A stretch of DNA of 64,000 nucleotides from Bacilli bacterium (GTDB lineage: Bacteria > Bacillota_I > Bacilli_A > RF39 > UBA660). Position 1 is the stretch's first letter. Each line of letters opens with the position of its first letter. This document shows positions 25,766 through 33,413 of the stretch, in pieces. Below the pieces are notes generated by a model. It ran no database searches. It worked only from the letters and a program-made list of their open reading frames with translations, and had not been told where the DNA came from. The stretch covers positions 62,001 to 126,000 of the forward strand of contig JAFSDH010000010.1 of NCBI GenBank assembly GCA_017436345.1, in the 5' to 3' direction. The position numbers and the translations under genes were made by a program.

Positions 25766-26221
25766 TTAATTATTTTCCATTTTCACTATATTTTTAGGAA
25801 TCTCTATAACATAAATATATTCATTTTTCCATTGTTCACAAATAGTTCCATTCGATTGAATTTTATATTTGAATTTCAAAGTATTATCAACTTCATCTAA
25901 CTTCTTAAATTTAATATTTTGACAACCATTATTAGTTACCATATATATTAAAGCTAATGATTTGCTTTCAAAATAAACTTCGTCATATTTATCTAAAATT
26001 TCATCTTTATCATTAAAATTTTTCATAAAATTTTCTAAATCAATAACATTAGATACAATAACATTTTTTTCTTTTAATTCACTCTCTAAAGAAGTAGATA
26101 CATTAAAAAAATAGCATTTGTGTCTTGCATCACATATATCAAGATTATGATAATAAATTAAACCAAAAATCCCACACAACAATACTAATAATATCAACAT
26201 TATTATTACTTTTTTCTTCAT
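25766..26221 (-). CDS. Membrane-anchored PrcB-like protein
   Basis: A 151-residue protein with an N-terminal helix (about 5-24). Its outer domain parallels the upstream lipoprotein: ILDKYDEVYFESKSLALIYMV against ILDKYDANFFKDNSLAVMYVV, and both end with an IE/VEVPK-type strand. The shared motif resembles the C-terminal domain of PrcB-type proteins. Four Cys could form disulphides. It starts 2 nt after the upstream stop. A duplicated pair; the function is not known. Confidence 0.55.
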   Translation of the reverse strand: MKKKVIIMLILLVLLCGIFGLIYYHNLDICDARHKCYFFNVSTSLESELKEKNVIVSNVIDLENFMKNFNDKDEILDKYDEVYFESKSLALIYMVTNNGCQNIKFKKLDEVDNTLKFKYKIQSNGTICEQWKNEYIYVIEIPKNIVKMENN

Positions 26222-26223
26222 TA

Positions 26224-26730
26224 TTAATTCCCTATTTCAGTTACTGTTTTAGGAACTTCAACAATAACAAAACAACCACTCATATCCATAGTTCCAACTT
26301 CAGGACTTTTTCTTGTATATTCGATTGTAACTTTATTATCATCAACTACACCATAAACATTATCTATAGTAATACTTCCACTATTAAGAACTACATACAT
26401 AACAGCAAGTGAATTATCTTTAAAGAAATTAGCATCATATTTATCTAATATATTATCTGTACTAGAACTTGCAATATTTCCTTGACCATCATATGTATAA
26501 TTAGTATGTTTTTTAAAATATGTTTTAAAAGAATCATAATCATTTAATACCGTATCAATATTTCTATTAATATCTAAATACCCAACTTTATATGAAAATC
26601 CTTCTATTTTATCTTCTACTACTTCTAAATCTTTATCTGGTAATTTTACCTCTTCTTTTTCCTTTTCACATCCACTACAAAATCCTAATAACAAAACTAA
26701 ACTAAATAAACTTAAAAATAACTTTTTCAT
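26224..26730 (-). CDS. PrcB-like lipoprotein
   Basis: A 168-residue lipoprotein with lipobox LLGFCSGC (lipidated Cys near 21), an acidic spacer and a domain with FFKDNSLAVMYVVLNSGSITI and a terminal FVIVEVPKTV, resembling PrcB-type domains. Paralogue of the next gene, with which it forms an operon. AGGAGGAAGT precedes ATG 26730; an extended -10 TGTTATAAT lies at 26764-26756. Confidence 0.6.
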   Translation of the reverse strand: MKKLFLSLFSLVLLLGFCSGCEKEKEEVKLPDKDLEVVEDKIEGFSYKVGYLDINRNIDTVLNDYDSFKTYFKKHTNYTYDGQGNIASSSTDNILDKYDANFFKDNSLAVMYVVLNSGSITIDNVYGVVDDNKVTIEYTRKSPEVGTMDMSGCFVIVEVPKTVTEIGN

Positions 26731-26763
26731 ACTTCCTCCTATTTTAACTAATTAAATTATAAC

Positions 26764-26794
26764 ATAAAAAAACAAACTAAAACTAGTTTGTTTT
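26764..26794 (-). terminator. Terminator after the cation exchanger gene
   Basis: Arms AACAAACT (26771-26778) and AGTTTGTT (26785-26792), then a T-run that leads straight into the next promoter. Confidence 0.8.
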
Positions 26795-27743
26795 AAATCA
26801 TAAATAAAATTACTAAATACATGGCATAAAGTCCCAAATATGAGAACCCGTTTTTTCTATGCATTTCATTTTTACTCTTAGAGAACTTAGGAAATAACAT
26901 TAATAACATAGTACCAAATAATAAAATAACCATATCTAAATTATAACTAACATTATATACAATTGGTTTTATTAAAGCAGATACACCAATAATCATTAAC
27001 ATATTAAAGATATTAGATCCAATAATATTTCCAATCGCAATATCACTATTCCCTTTAAAAGCTGCTGTTACACTAGTAACTAATTCTGGTAAAGATGTTC
27101 CAATTGCTAAAATAGTTAAGCTAATTAACTTTTCACTTAAATTAAATCTATGAGCAATGCTAACTGCATTATCAACAACAAAATCCCCACCAAATTTTAA
27201 AGCAACAATACCGGCAACAACATAAAAAAGATTCTTTAAAATAGATATTTTTTGATATTCCTTCTTTTCTTTCTTAGTTTCTTTTTCTTGTCCTTTTAAT
27301 CCTATATAAATAGTATAAGAAATAAAAGCTACAAATAATACTAATAAAAATAAAGCATCTATTCTACTAATACCATCACCAATATTACATAAAATCATAA
27401 ATATAATACTAACTAAAAAACACATTGGAATTTCAATTTTTTTCGTATTTTCTTGAAATTTAATACTTCTAATAACAGCTGATAACCCAAGTATTAATAA
27501 TAAATTACATACATTACTACCAATAACATTACCAATTGCCATATCACTATAACCATCTACAGCAGATGTAATACTAACAAATAATTCTGGCATAGATGTA
27601 CCAATTGATACAACTGTTAAACCAATAATTATTTCTGGAATATGAAATTTCTTAGCAATATTACTTGCACCTTCTACTAAATAATCAGCACCTTTAATTA
27701 ATAATATAAATCCAACTATAATAAATAAAATTTCTAATAACAT
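26793..27743 (-). CDS. CaCA-family cation exchanger (YrbG type), probable Ca2+/Mn2+ exporter
   Basis: A 316-residue protein of about ten helices with the two alpha repeats of the Ca2+/cation antiporter family: GTSMPELFVSITSA (about 47-60) with GNVIGSNVCN, and GTSLPELVTSVTAA with GNIIGSNIFN. Acidic residues in these repeats bind the cation. The upstream leader looks like a yybP-ykoY riboswitch, which senses Mn2+ and is known to precede such exporters, so Mn2+ export is a fair inference besides Ca2+. AAGGG precedes ATG 27743. Confidence 0.88.
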   Translation of the reverse strand: MLLEILFIIVGFILLIKGADYLVEGASNIAKKFHIPEIIIGLTVVSIGTSMPELFVSITSAVDGYSDMAIGNVIGSNVCNLLLILGLSAVIRSIKFQENTKKIEIPMCFLVSIIFMILCNIGDGISRIDALFLLVLFVAFISYTIYIGLKGQEKETKKEKKEYQKISILKNLFYVVAGIVALKFGGDFVVDNAVSIAHRFNLSEKLISLTILAIGTSLPELVTSVTAAFKGNSDIAIGNIIGSNIFNMLMIIGVSALIKPIVYNVSYNLDMVILLFGTMLLMLFPKFSKSKNEMHRKNGFSYLGLYAMYLVILFMI

Positions 27744-27773
27744 AATATACCCTTCTTTCTTAAATTTTCATAT

Positions 27774-27812
27774 AAAAAGAGACTTAGTCTGCTTTTTATG
27801 CAAACAAGTCTC
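27774..27812 (-). terminator. Riboswitch-controlled terminator
   Basis: GAGACTT (27812-27806) pairs with AAGTCTC (27785-27779), followed by T5. Its 5' arm overlaps the 3' half of riboswitch stem P1 (CUUGU), so the two folds exclude each other. Confidence 0.75.
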
Positions 27813-27893
27813 ATTATTCAAAATAAAGCCAGGTATATACCGTGTTATTGACTTTACTACATACAAAGTATGCCAATTACTCCCTTGTCATTT
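27800..27893 (-). ncRNA. yybP-ykoY family (Mn2+) riboswitch, probable
   Basis: The transcript has the conserved GGGAGUA segment after stem P1 (ACAAG at the 5' side, CUUGU at the 3' side), a variable hairpin (GGCAUACUUUGUAUG), then GUCA, a short P3 hairpin (CGGUAUAUACC) and CUGGCUUU. These match the known yybP-ykoY plan. Terminator overlap with P1 implies an ON switch: bound metal keeps P1 and allows expression of the cation exchanger. Assigned from memory of the motif, not a covariance search. Confidence 0.7.
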
Positions 27894-27897
27894 GCTA

Positions 27898-27906
27898 ATT
27901 ATAACA
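27898..27906 (-). promoter_or_regulatory. Extended -10 promoter of the riboswitch transcript
   Basis: TGTTATAAT on the minus strand, with transcription expected near 27891, at the 5' edge of the riboswitch. Confidence 0.6.
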
Positions 27907-27929
27907 TAAATAACAAAAAATTACAAGCA

Positions 27930-27960
27930 AAATAAAAAGATAGAAAAATCTATCTTTTAA
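27930..27960 (-). terminator. Terminator after the arylsulfotransferase-like gene
   Basis: Arms AAAAGATAG (27935-27943) and CTATCTTTT (27950-27958) with a T-run. Confidence 0.85.
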
Positions 27961-29927
27961 AAATTAACATATTTACCAGTATTATATAATACTCCTTCTA
28001 TTTCAATAAACACTGAATATTTACCACTTAAACCATCACTATTTATATACTTAGTAACTACAATACCATTTTCATTTTCTTCTTCTGTAAATATATCTAC
28101 ACATAAAGCTGTATAAGGTTTCTTACTAATCTTATAATCATAATACTTTAATTTCATACCACTATATAAAACAATATTAACATCAGTATCTCTTTTAAAT
28201 TGGCCTTTTACAACTAAACGATCTACTTCTTTAGAAAGTGTAATATTATGACTATTATATTCATCATCTATTTCTTTAGAATCAACTTTAAATGCAAATT
28301 CTTCTTTTTCAACTTTTGTTTTACCAAGGCTACCAATTCTTTTTGCTTCACCTAGTTCAAACATATCATTCTCTGTATATAAACTCATCTTCTCTACACG
28401 ATAATTATTAGTAGGAAGAACAAGTTCAAATATTACTTCATCATCTTTTAATTCAACTGTATCAGATACTAATTTATCTGCCCCACCAAGACCAGCAGGT
28501 TGATTAGAATTTTTTCCATTTACATAAACTATTCCACCAGAATGAACTATATAATGATTCTTTTCTAAATAATCAACATCAGAAATATATGGAGAATAAA
28601 ATTCACTTCCACGCTCTTTACCATATTCCCATACTTGTTCAATAGTCATCTCTTTAGTATCTATCTTATACATTACACCACGTGTATAACTTTCCTCTGC
28701 AGGTACATATTCTTCTACAATCTTAGATTTATTATTACCATTATCTAAAATAAATACGTACCCTTCAGGCGTAATCATAGCAGCATGTTGACTCCATTGC
28801 CATTCAAATTCACCATCACCTATAGGTTTAAAAAAATATTTTTGATATTCACTACTCCAATTAGTAGGATCACCTATAATCCAATTTAACTTTCCTGTCT
28901 TATAATCAATATTAATAACGGCATCTTGATGGCGACCAGATAAAGTTATTGAATTTGTTTCTTTATCATACCAAACCGCATTATTATGGAACCAGTCATG
29001 ACTACTCCAGTTTTCACTTTTACCATCTTCCATAACTAAAATATCTTTTAAATCATATTCTTTAACTATTTCACCTGTTTTACGATCAAGTTCAACAATA
29101 AAGTCTTCAACAGTACCTTCACCATTAAAATCATCAGACGCAATTAATAAATTACCATTTTCCATTTCATAATAATCATGATGGTATCCACCTTCTAAAC
29201 TATATTCATTATATATTTTACCAAGTAAATCCATTTCATATAATCCAGTCATATAATATGGATTATTAACAAGTCGTTCAGTACTAACAAGTAAATGTCC
29301 ATTTTCAAGTCGATCAATCTTCCATAATGCATAATTAGTAAAATACCATCTTACATCACCATTAACATCATAAGCACATGTATATCCAACACTAGATGGT
29401 GTATAAAAATATAAATCATTAGAAAGCTCATCTTTATTAGCATAAACATCTGTTGGAAGAATCATATTATCAGGAAGTTTACCTGTTTTAATATTAATTG
29501 TTTTTTCAATTTTCTTATTATCTTCCTTATACTTAATTATAACTTCATTATTATAATCAGCATATAAACCATATATAGGTAAATAATGTTCTTTTTCTTT
29601 ACCAAACTTATGATTGAAAGTACTAAGTTCATCTTTACCAACTATTATTACTTCAACACTAACTTCTTTTTTAGTTTCAAACATAATTAAAGCTGTAAGT
29701 GGTGAATTACCATAAGGATTTAATACAACATTAGGTTCATCAATTGTATATCCTTTACAACTTAAATCTTCTTCTAACTTTGCTTGTTCTTCTACCATAC
29801 TAAGAACTACATCAACACTTTCAGTATTCATATCTCTAAAACTATATATTATATATGAACCACCAAAAATCATAATCATTAAAGCCAAAAATATAAGTCC
29901 CATTCTTATTTTTCTTTTCTTATTCAT
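27957..29927 (-). CDS. Arylsulfate sulfotransferase-like (AssT/ASST) membrane-anchored protein
   Basis: A 656-residue protein anchored by one helix near 9-30, the rest outside. It matches the ASST family of PAPS-independent sulfotransferases, six-bladed propellers that move sulfate between phenols through a His intermediate. Visible blocks are GGYHHDYYEMENGNLLI, SHDWFHNNAVWYD, ITLSGRHQDAVINID and WQWSQHAAMITPEGYV, which hold the family His and Arg positions. A C-terminal beta domain of about 150 residues follows. GGAGGTATAG precedes ATG 29927. No dsbL/dsbI partners are near. Confidence 0.75.
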   Translation of the reverse strand: MNKKRKIRMGLIFLALMIMIFGGSYIIYSFRDMNTESVDVVLSMVEEQAKLEEDLSCKGYTIDEPNVVLNPYGNSPLTALIMFETKKEVSVEVIIVGKDELSTFNHKFGKEKEHYLPIYGLYADYNNEVIIKYKEDNKKIEKTINIKTGKLPDNMILPTDVYANKDELSNDLYFYTPSSVGYTCAYDVNGDVRWYFTNYALWKIDRLENGHLLVSTERLVNNPYYMTGLYEMDLLGKIYNEYSLEGGYHHDYYEMENGNLLIASDDFNGEGTVEDFIVELDRKTGEIVKEYDLKDILVMEDGKSENWSSHDWFHNNAVWYDKETNSITLSGRHQDAVINIDYKTGKLNWIIGDPTNWSSEYQKYFFKPIGDGEFEWQWSQHAAMITPEGYVFILDNGNNKSKIVEEYVPAEESYTRGVMYKIDTKEMTIEQVWEYGKERGSEFYSPYISDVDYLEKNHYIVHSGGIVYVNGKNSNQPAGLGGADKLVSDTVELKDDEVIFELVLPTNNYRVEKMSLYTENDMFELGEAKRIGSLGKTKVEKEEFAFKVDSKEIDDEYNSHNITLSKEVDRLVVKGQFKRDTDVNIVLYSGMKLKYYDYKISKKPYTALCVDIFTEEENENGIVVTKYINSDGLSGKYSVFIEIEGVLYNTGKYVNF

Positions 29928-29989
29928 AACTATACCTCCACAATAACATTTTAATAAAAATAAAAAATAAAAACAATAAATTTAAAGTT

Positions 29990-30018
29990 GAAAAAATCTC
30001 AACTATAAGTTGAGATTA
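29990..30018 (-). terminator. Terminator after the 30016-30723 XRE gene
   Basis: Arms ATCTCAACT (29996-30004) and AGTTGAGAT (30008-30016), then T6. Confidence 0.85.
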
Positions 30019-30723
30019 TTTAATACAATTATCTTCCAACATTAAAGGAACTTTATAAACAATATTTTCTCCTTCTCTATTAGTCGCATTTATTTCTAAA
30101 TAAAAACTATTTTCCGAATACACGTCACATATTTGCTTATAATTATCTATATTAAAAGTAACATCTTTTAAAAACTCTTCTAAAGTTATTGAGTGATTCC
30201 TTTTATAATTACACTTAGTAACTTCTACATTAATATTACCATCTTTTTCATATAAAGAACAATTAATTTCTTTATACATTTCGTCTTTATCTTCACCACA
30301 ATAATTTACATGAGAAATATATATTGAAGATCTATTCTTATTATAAGCAATACTACCAGTAATCGTAAAATTACTACAATTACTAGACAATGTTTTAAAC
30401 TCAAAATCATCTTCTTTAAATAAATGATTAAGAATTAATATTAATAAAAGAACCAATAAAATAAAACCAAAAATAATATAAATAAATTTATTATTCTTCT
30501 TTTTATTTTTAAGACTATCACTTTCACTTAAAAAGTCATTAATATCTAAATCATAATCATCACATATTTGTTTTAAAATAGAAATATCCGGAATATTCTT
30601 ACCAGTTTCCCATTTACTAACTGCTTGATAAGTAACTCCATATTTATCAGCAAATTTTTGTTGACTTAATTTATCTTTAAGACGAATGTCTTTAATCATC
30701 TTACCTATTTTCTCTTGATTCAT
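30016..30723 (-). CDS. XRE-family regulator with membrane helix
   Basis: A 235-residue protein: helix-turn-helix at about 15-60 (LSQQKFADKYGVTYQAVSKWETG), one helix near 80-98, and an external domain of about 130 residues with several Cys. It shares the MNQEKIGK start with three other regulators here. GGTGGTGATTTA precedes ATG 30723. Flanked by terminators. Targets unknown. Confidence 0.75.
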   Translation of the reverse strand: MNQEKIGKMIKDIRLKDKLSQQKFADKYGVTYQAVSKWETGKNIPDISILKQICDDYDLDINDFLSESDSLKNKKKNNKFIYIIFGFILLVLLLILILNHLFKEDDFEFKTLSSNCSNFTITGSIAYNKNRSSIYISHVNYCGEDKDEMYKEINCSLYEKDGNINVEVTKCNYKRNHSITLEEFLKDVTFNIDNYKQICDVYSENSFYLEINATNREGENIVYKVPLMLEDNCIK

Positions 30724-30772
30724 TAAATCACCACCAAATCAATCTACTAAATATTATAACATATATAAATGA

Positions 30773-30802
30773 AAAGAAAAAAGATAGTATAAACTATCTT
30801 TT
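30773..30802 (-). terminator. Terminator after the prepilin-like gene
   Basis: Arms AAGATAGT (30781-30788) and ACTATCTT (30793-30800) with T-rich sequence. Confidence 0.8.
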
Positions 30803-30813
30803 AAATTTAAAAA

Positions 30814-31608
30814 TTAAGCTGGTAAAGTACCACAACGATACGCTATTGATTCAGGCGAAACTTCTGTTTCTTGTAAATTACCTACTATTTCAATTCCTTT
30901 TGTTGGCGGAACTAAAACAATAGCTGGGCCTCCAAGTGAAGCAGTATGATCAAAAGCACCTGTAGTATTATAAGAACTACTTAACCATTGCGCCCATGTC
31001 ATGCCTACCTCATATGAATAAGTATTTCCACATTCTGTAAACGTTTTTATTTCAACAGCTCCTCCAGCAACAGTGCTAGAAGCACTACAACTTCCGACTT
31101 GTAAAACCTTTGTTTTAGTAGCTCGTCCTTTTCTTTGACCAGTAATATTATCAGCATTTACTGGTGTAGGATTTATAATTTGACCATCACCACTTGGTTT
31201 AATATCATCACTCTTAGTTAACCTCATACCATATCCAGCATCATCATAGAATGTAAAGAAATAATCATAACTATATTTTTCGGCATTATAGTTTACCGCA
31301 ACATATGCTTCTTTCCAGTTACCAAATGGATCAGTTCCTCCCTTTTCAAGCGAAATACAAGAGTTTTCTGCCTTGTTAGAAACTGGAATATAATAAATTA
31401 TATCTTGGTTAGATAAAGCACCAAACTCATTATTATTTACGGCAGTTGTTGCGGATGTAATAAATGAATCAATACTATTAACAAGTGTCTTCTTTCTTGA
31501 TTGTGTAATATACTTTGTTACACTAGGTATTGCTATTGCCATTAAAAGTCCTAGTATTACAATTACCGCAAGTAACTCTATCAATGTAAAACCTTTTTTA
31601 TTTTTCAT
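30814..31608 (-). CDS. Type IV prepilin-like protein (orphan pseudopilin)
   Basis: A 264-residue protein with a class III signal: short Lys-rich leader, KKG/FTLIELLAVIVILG cleavage site and hydrophobic helix to about residue 28. The outer part is Gly/Ser/Thr-rich with about six Cys and does not resemble a standard pilin. Type IV pilins need a prepilin peptidase and assembly ATPase, none of which is in the window. Codon use looks less AT-rich than its neighbours. AGGAGGATATT precedes ATG 31608. It could be a pseudopilin or DNA-uptake component. Confidence 0.75.
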   Translation of the reverse strand: MKNKKGFTLIELLAVIVILGLLMAIAIPSVTKYITQSRKKTLVNSIDSFITSATTAVNNNEFGALSNQDIIYYIPVSNKAENSCISLEKGGTDPFGNWKEAYVAVNYNAEKYSYDYFFTFYDDAGYGMRLTKSDDIKPSGDGQIINPTPVNADNITGQRKGRATKTKVLQVGSCSASSTVAGGAVEIKTFTECGNTYSYEVGMTWAQWLSSSYNTTGAFDHTASLGGPAIVLVPPTKGIEIVGNLQETEVSPESIAYRCGTLPA

Positions 31609-31648
31609 AATATCCTCCTATTCTATTAAGATTATATCATTACTAATT

Positions 31649-31675
31649 AAAAAAAAGATAGTATAAACTATCTAA
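31649..31675 (-). terminator. Terminator after the 31672-32445 XRE gene
   Basis: Arms AGATAGT (31656-31662) and ACTATCT (31667-31673) with a T-run; same stem as at 30781. Confidence 0.75.
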
Positions 31676-32445
31676 CTAAATAAATAAGATGTAAAAAATT
31701 CTAAAGTAAAGTTAATTAAGACATTCATAACTAAAGGACTAACTAAAAAAGATACTATGGAAAAAGATATTTTTAATAATTTATCCTTTTTAGATTTGAT
31801 TGCATTAATTATAAATCTAAGCCCAAACACGAATGTTAAAATAGCTAATACAACCATAATACTAATACAAGGTTCCAAAAAGTTAATCAAAACACCTAAT
31901 TCTTCTTCATAAACTTCGCCATATGTAAACCAAGTATTTAGTAACAAACTAAAAAACAAATTCAAAAAAGTAAGAACTACTAATATCAAAGTACTATCAA
32001 TTTTCTTAATTAACTTTTTTAAAAATTTCATATCATTTTTAGCTTTATACATAACACATGTATATATAAATAATGCTGTTGCTAAAATTACTCCAAAAAG
32101 GAATATTCCTAAAGCACTAATTGGACCTGATAAACTCATTAAAAATATGAACAATACTACCGATAAAACATATATACCTAAACTAAGACCTATTCCTTTA
32201 GCACGCATATATTCATTATCTTTTTCTTCTTTAACTATCTCTTCTTTTTTCTTACCAGTTAATAACTCATCACAACTTATCTCATATAATTCACATAGGG
32301 GTATTATCTTATCAAAATCAGGACTACTTTGACCTGTTTCCCATTTCGAAATAGTTTGTCTTGATACATTTAAAATATCTGCTACTTCTTCTTGGGATAA
32401 ACCTTTTTCCTTTCTTAATTTTAATAACTTATCTTCTATTTTCAT
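31672..32445 (-). CDS. XRE-family regulator with multi-helix membrane domain
   Basis: A 257-residue protein: helix-turn-helix at 1-62 (KGLSQEEVADILNVSRQTISKWETGQSSP) followed by about five helices (between 82 and 250). It differs from the other XRE-TM proteins in having no large external domain, a plan common in Firmicutes regulators of membrane stress. AGGTGATAAA precedes ATG 32445. Confidence 0.75.
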   Translation of the reverse strand: MKIEDKLLKLRKEKGLSQEEVADILNVSRQTISKWETGQSSPDFDKIIPLCELYEISCDELLTGKKKEEIVKEEKDNEYMRAKGIGLSLGIYVLSVVLFIFLMSLSGPISALGIFLFGVILATALFIYTCVMYKAKNDMKFLKKLIKKIDSTLILVVLTFLNLFFSLLLNTWFTYGEVYEEELGVLINFLEPCISIMVVLAILTFVFGLRFIINAIKSKKDKLLKISFSIVSFLVSPLVMNVLINFTLEFFTSYLFS

Positions 32446-32530
32446 TTTATCACCTCGAAGCCATTATATAATTTTAATAAAATAAAACACCACCAACTAT
32501 ACTTGGAAATTACGCAACTAACTTTAACAT

Positions 32531-33016
32531 TTATAAAAGAAAAGCAACAATTAAAGAAGCAATTAAGCAAACTAGTGTTCCTATTACTTCACCAATTAAA
32601 CTTCCTTTTATATGAAACCAATAATTATGGTATTCATCTTTCATATCTTCAGTGCCTTTAAACACAAACCTTTTATCGTGACAAAACCAAATAATATCCA
32701 TTACAATACAATCATAAAGATTAACATTAGTCCATATAAAAAAACCAGTTACAAATGATTCTAAAAAAGTATCACAATTATTAATATATTTAAGTATCAA
32801 ACTAACAACTATTAAGATAATAAAACTCGCAAGAAGTTTAGTTAGAATCATATTTTTAGTAGTAGGAATCTTTCCTTTATACATATCTAAACTCTTAACT
32901 CTTTCTTGTATCTTAGGAGGATAATTATATAAAGTCTTAATTGGATCTTTTGCCATTACACAAACACCTAATGTAAAAAATAAACATAAAACAATTATCT
33001 CTATAAATATAATCAT
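32531..33016 (-). CDS. Membrane protein, unknown family
   Basis: A 161-residue protein with about four helices. Between the second and third lie VNLYDCIVMDIIWFCHDKR and GTEDMKDEYHNYWFH, a His/Cys/Asp-rich loop I have seen in an uncharacterised Firmicutes membrane family. The start overlaps the TGA of the DUF4186 gene as ATGA, so the two are coupled. Function unknown. Confidence 0.55.
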   Translation of the reverse strand: MIIFIEIIVLCLFFTLGVCVMAKDPIKTLYNYPPKIQERVKSLDMYKGKIPTTKNMILTKLLASFIILIVVSLILKYINNCDTFLESFVTGFFIWTNVNLYDCIVMDIIWFCHDKRFVFKGTEDMKDEYHNYWFHIKGSLIGEVIGTLVCLIASLIVAFLL

Positions 33017-33357
33017 AATTCCATCTCCTTATTTATCCATTTCATTATTACATTAACTAAATATTCTTTTTCTTCTTCCGAAAGTTCCTTTTCTTTTTTT
33101 ATATTATGCCACTTTTCTATACATCCCCTACAACAAGTAGCTGTTGCGTGTTGCGCTATAAAAACAGGATGTCCTCGCATTGGAGTTTGCTTACCATCAT
33201 TCTCATTTAACGTACTTAGTCTTTTATCTATAAAGTTATATGCATGATCCATTATTTCATCTAAACCTTTTTCCTTAATATATTCTTTATCTTTTTCTTT
33301 TAAATGAAAACTACTCCTAAATTTAGACTTTGATAATCTATTAAATAAATAATCCAT
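33013..33357 (-). CDS. DUF4186 family protein
   Basis: A 114-residue protein that matches DUF4186 closely: SKFRSSFHLKEKDKEYIKEKG, then DGKQTPMRGHPVFIAQHATA and TCCRGCIEKWHNI. The CCRGC cluster with conserved His suggests metal binding; the function of the family is unknown to me. It ends with TGA. AGGTGATAAT precedes ATG 33357, with extended -10 TGTTATAAT at 33382-33374 abutting the ftsZ terminator. Confidence 0.88.
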   Translation of the reverse strand: MDYLFNRLSKSKFRSSFHLKEKDKEYIKEKGLDEIMDHAYNFIDKRLSTLNENDGKQTPMRGHPVFIAQHATATCCRGCIEKWHNIKKEKELSEEEKEYLVNVIMKWINKEMEL

Positions 33358-33373
33358 ATTATCACCTATTAAA

Positions 33374-33382
33374 ATTATAACA
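33374..33382 (-). promoter_or_regulatory. Extended -10 promoter of the DUF4186 gene
   Basis: TGTTATAAT on the minus strand, 16 nt before the start codon and 4 nt after the T-run of the ftsZ terminator. Confidence 0.55.
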
Positions 33383-33385
33383 CAA

Positions 33386-33413
33386 AATAAAAAAGTAGAT
33401 TTCTCTACTTTTA
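33386..33413 (-). terminator. Terminator of ftsZ with GAAA tetraloop
   Basis: Arms AAAGTAGA (33392-33399) and TCTACTTT (33404-33411) with loop GAAA on the transcript, then a T-run. The stem begins inside the ftsZ stop codon. Confidence 0.85.

Noticed and set aside
33386-33413. FtsZ shortened by a frameshift or sequencing error
   Set aside because: The stop codon forms part of a strong terminator, and no tail-like peptide remains in any frame before it, so the gene end is real.
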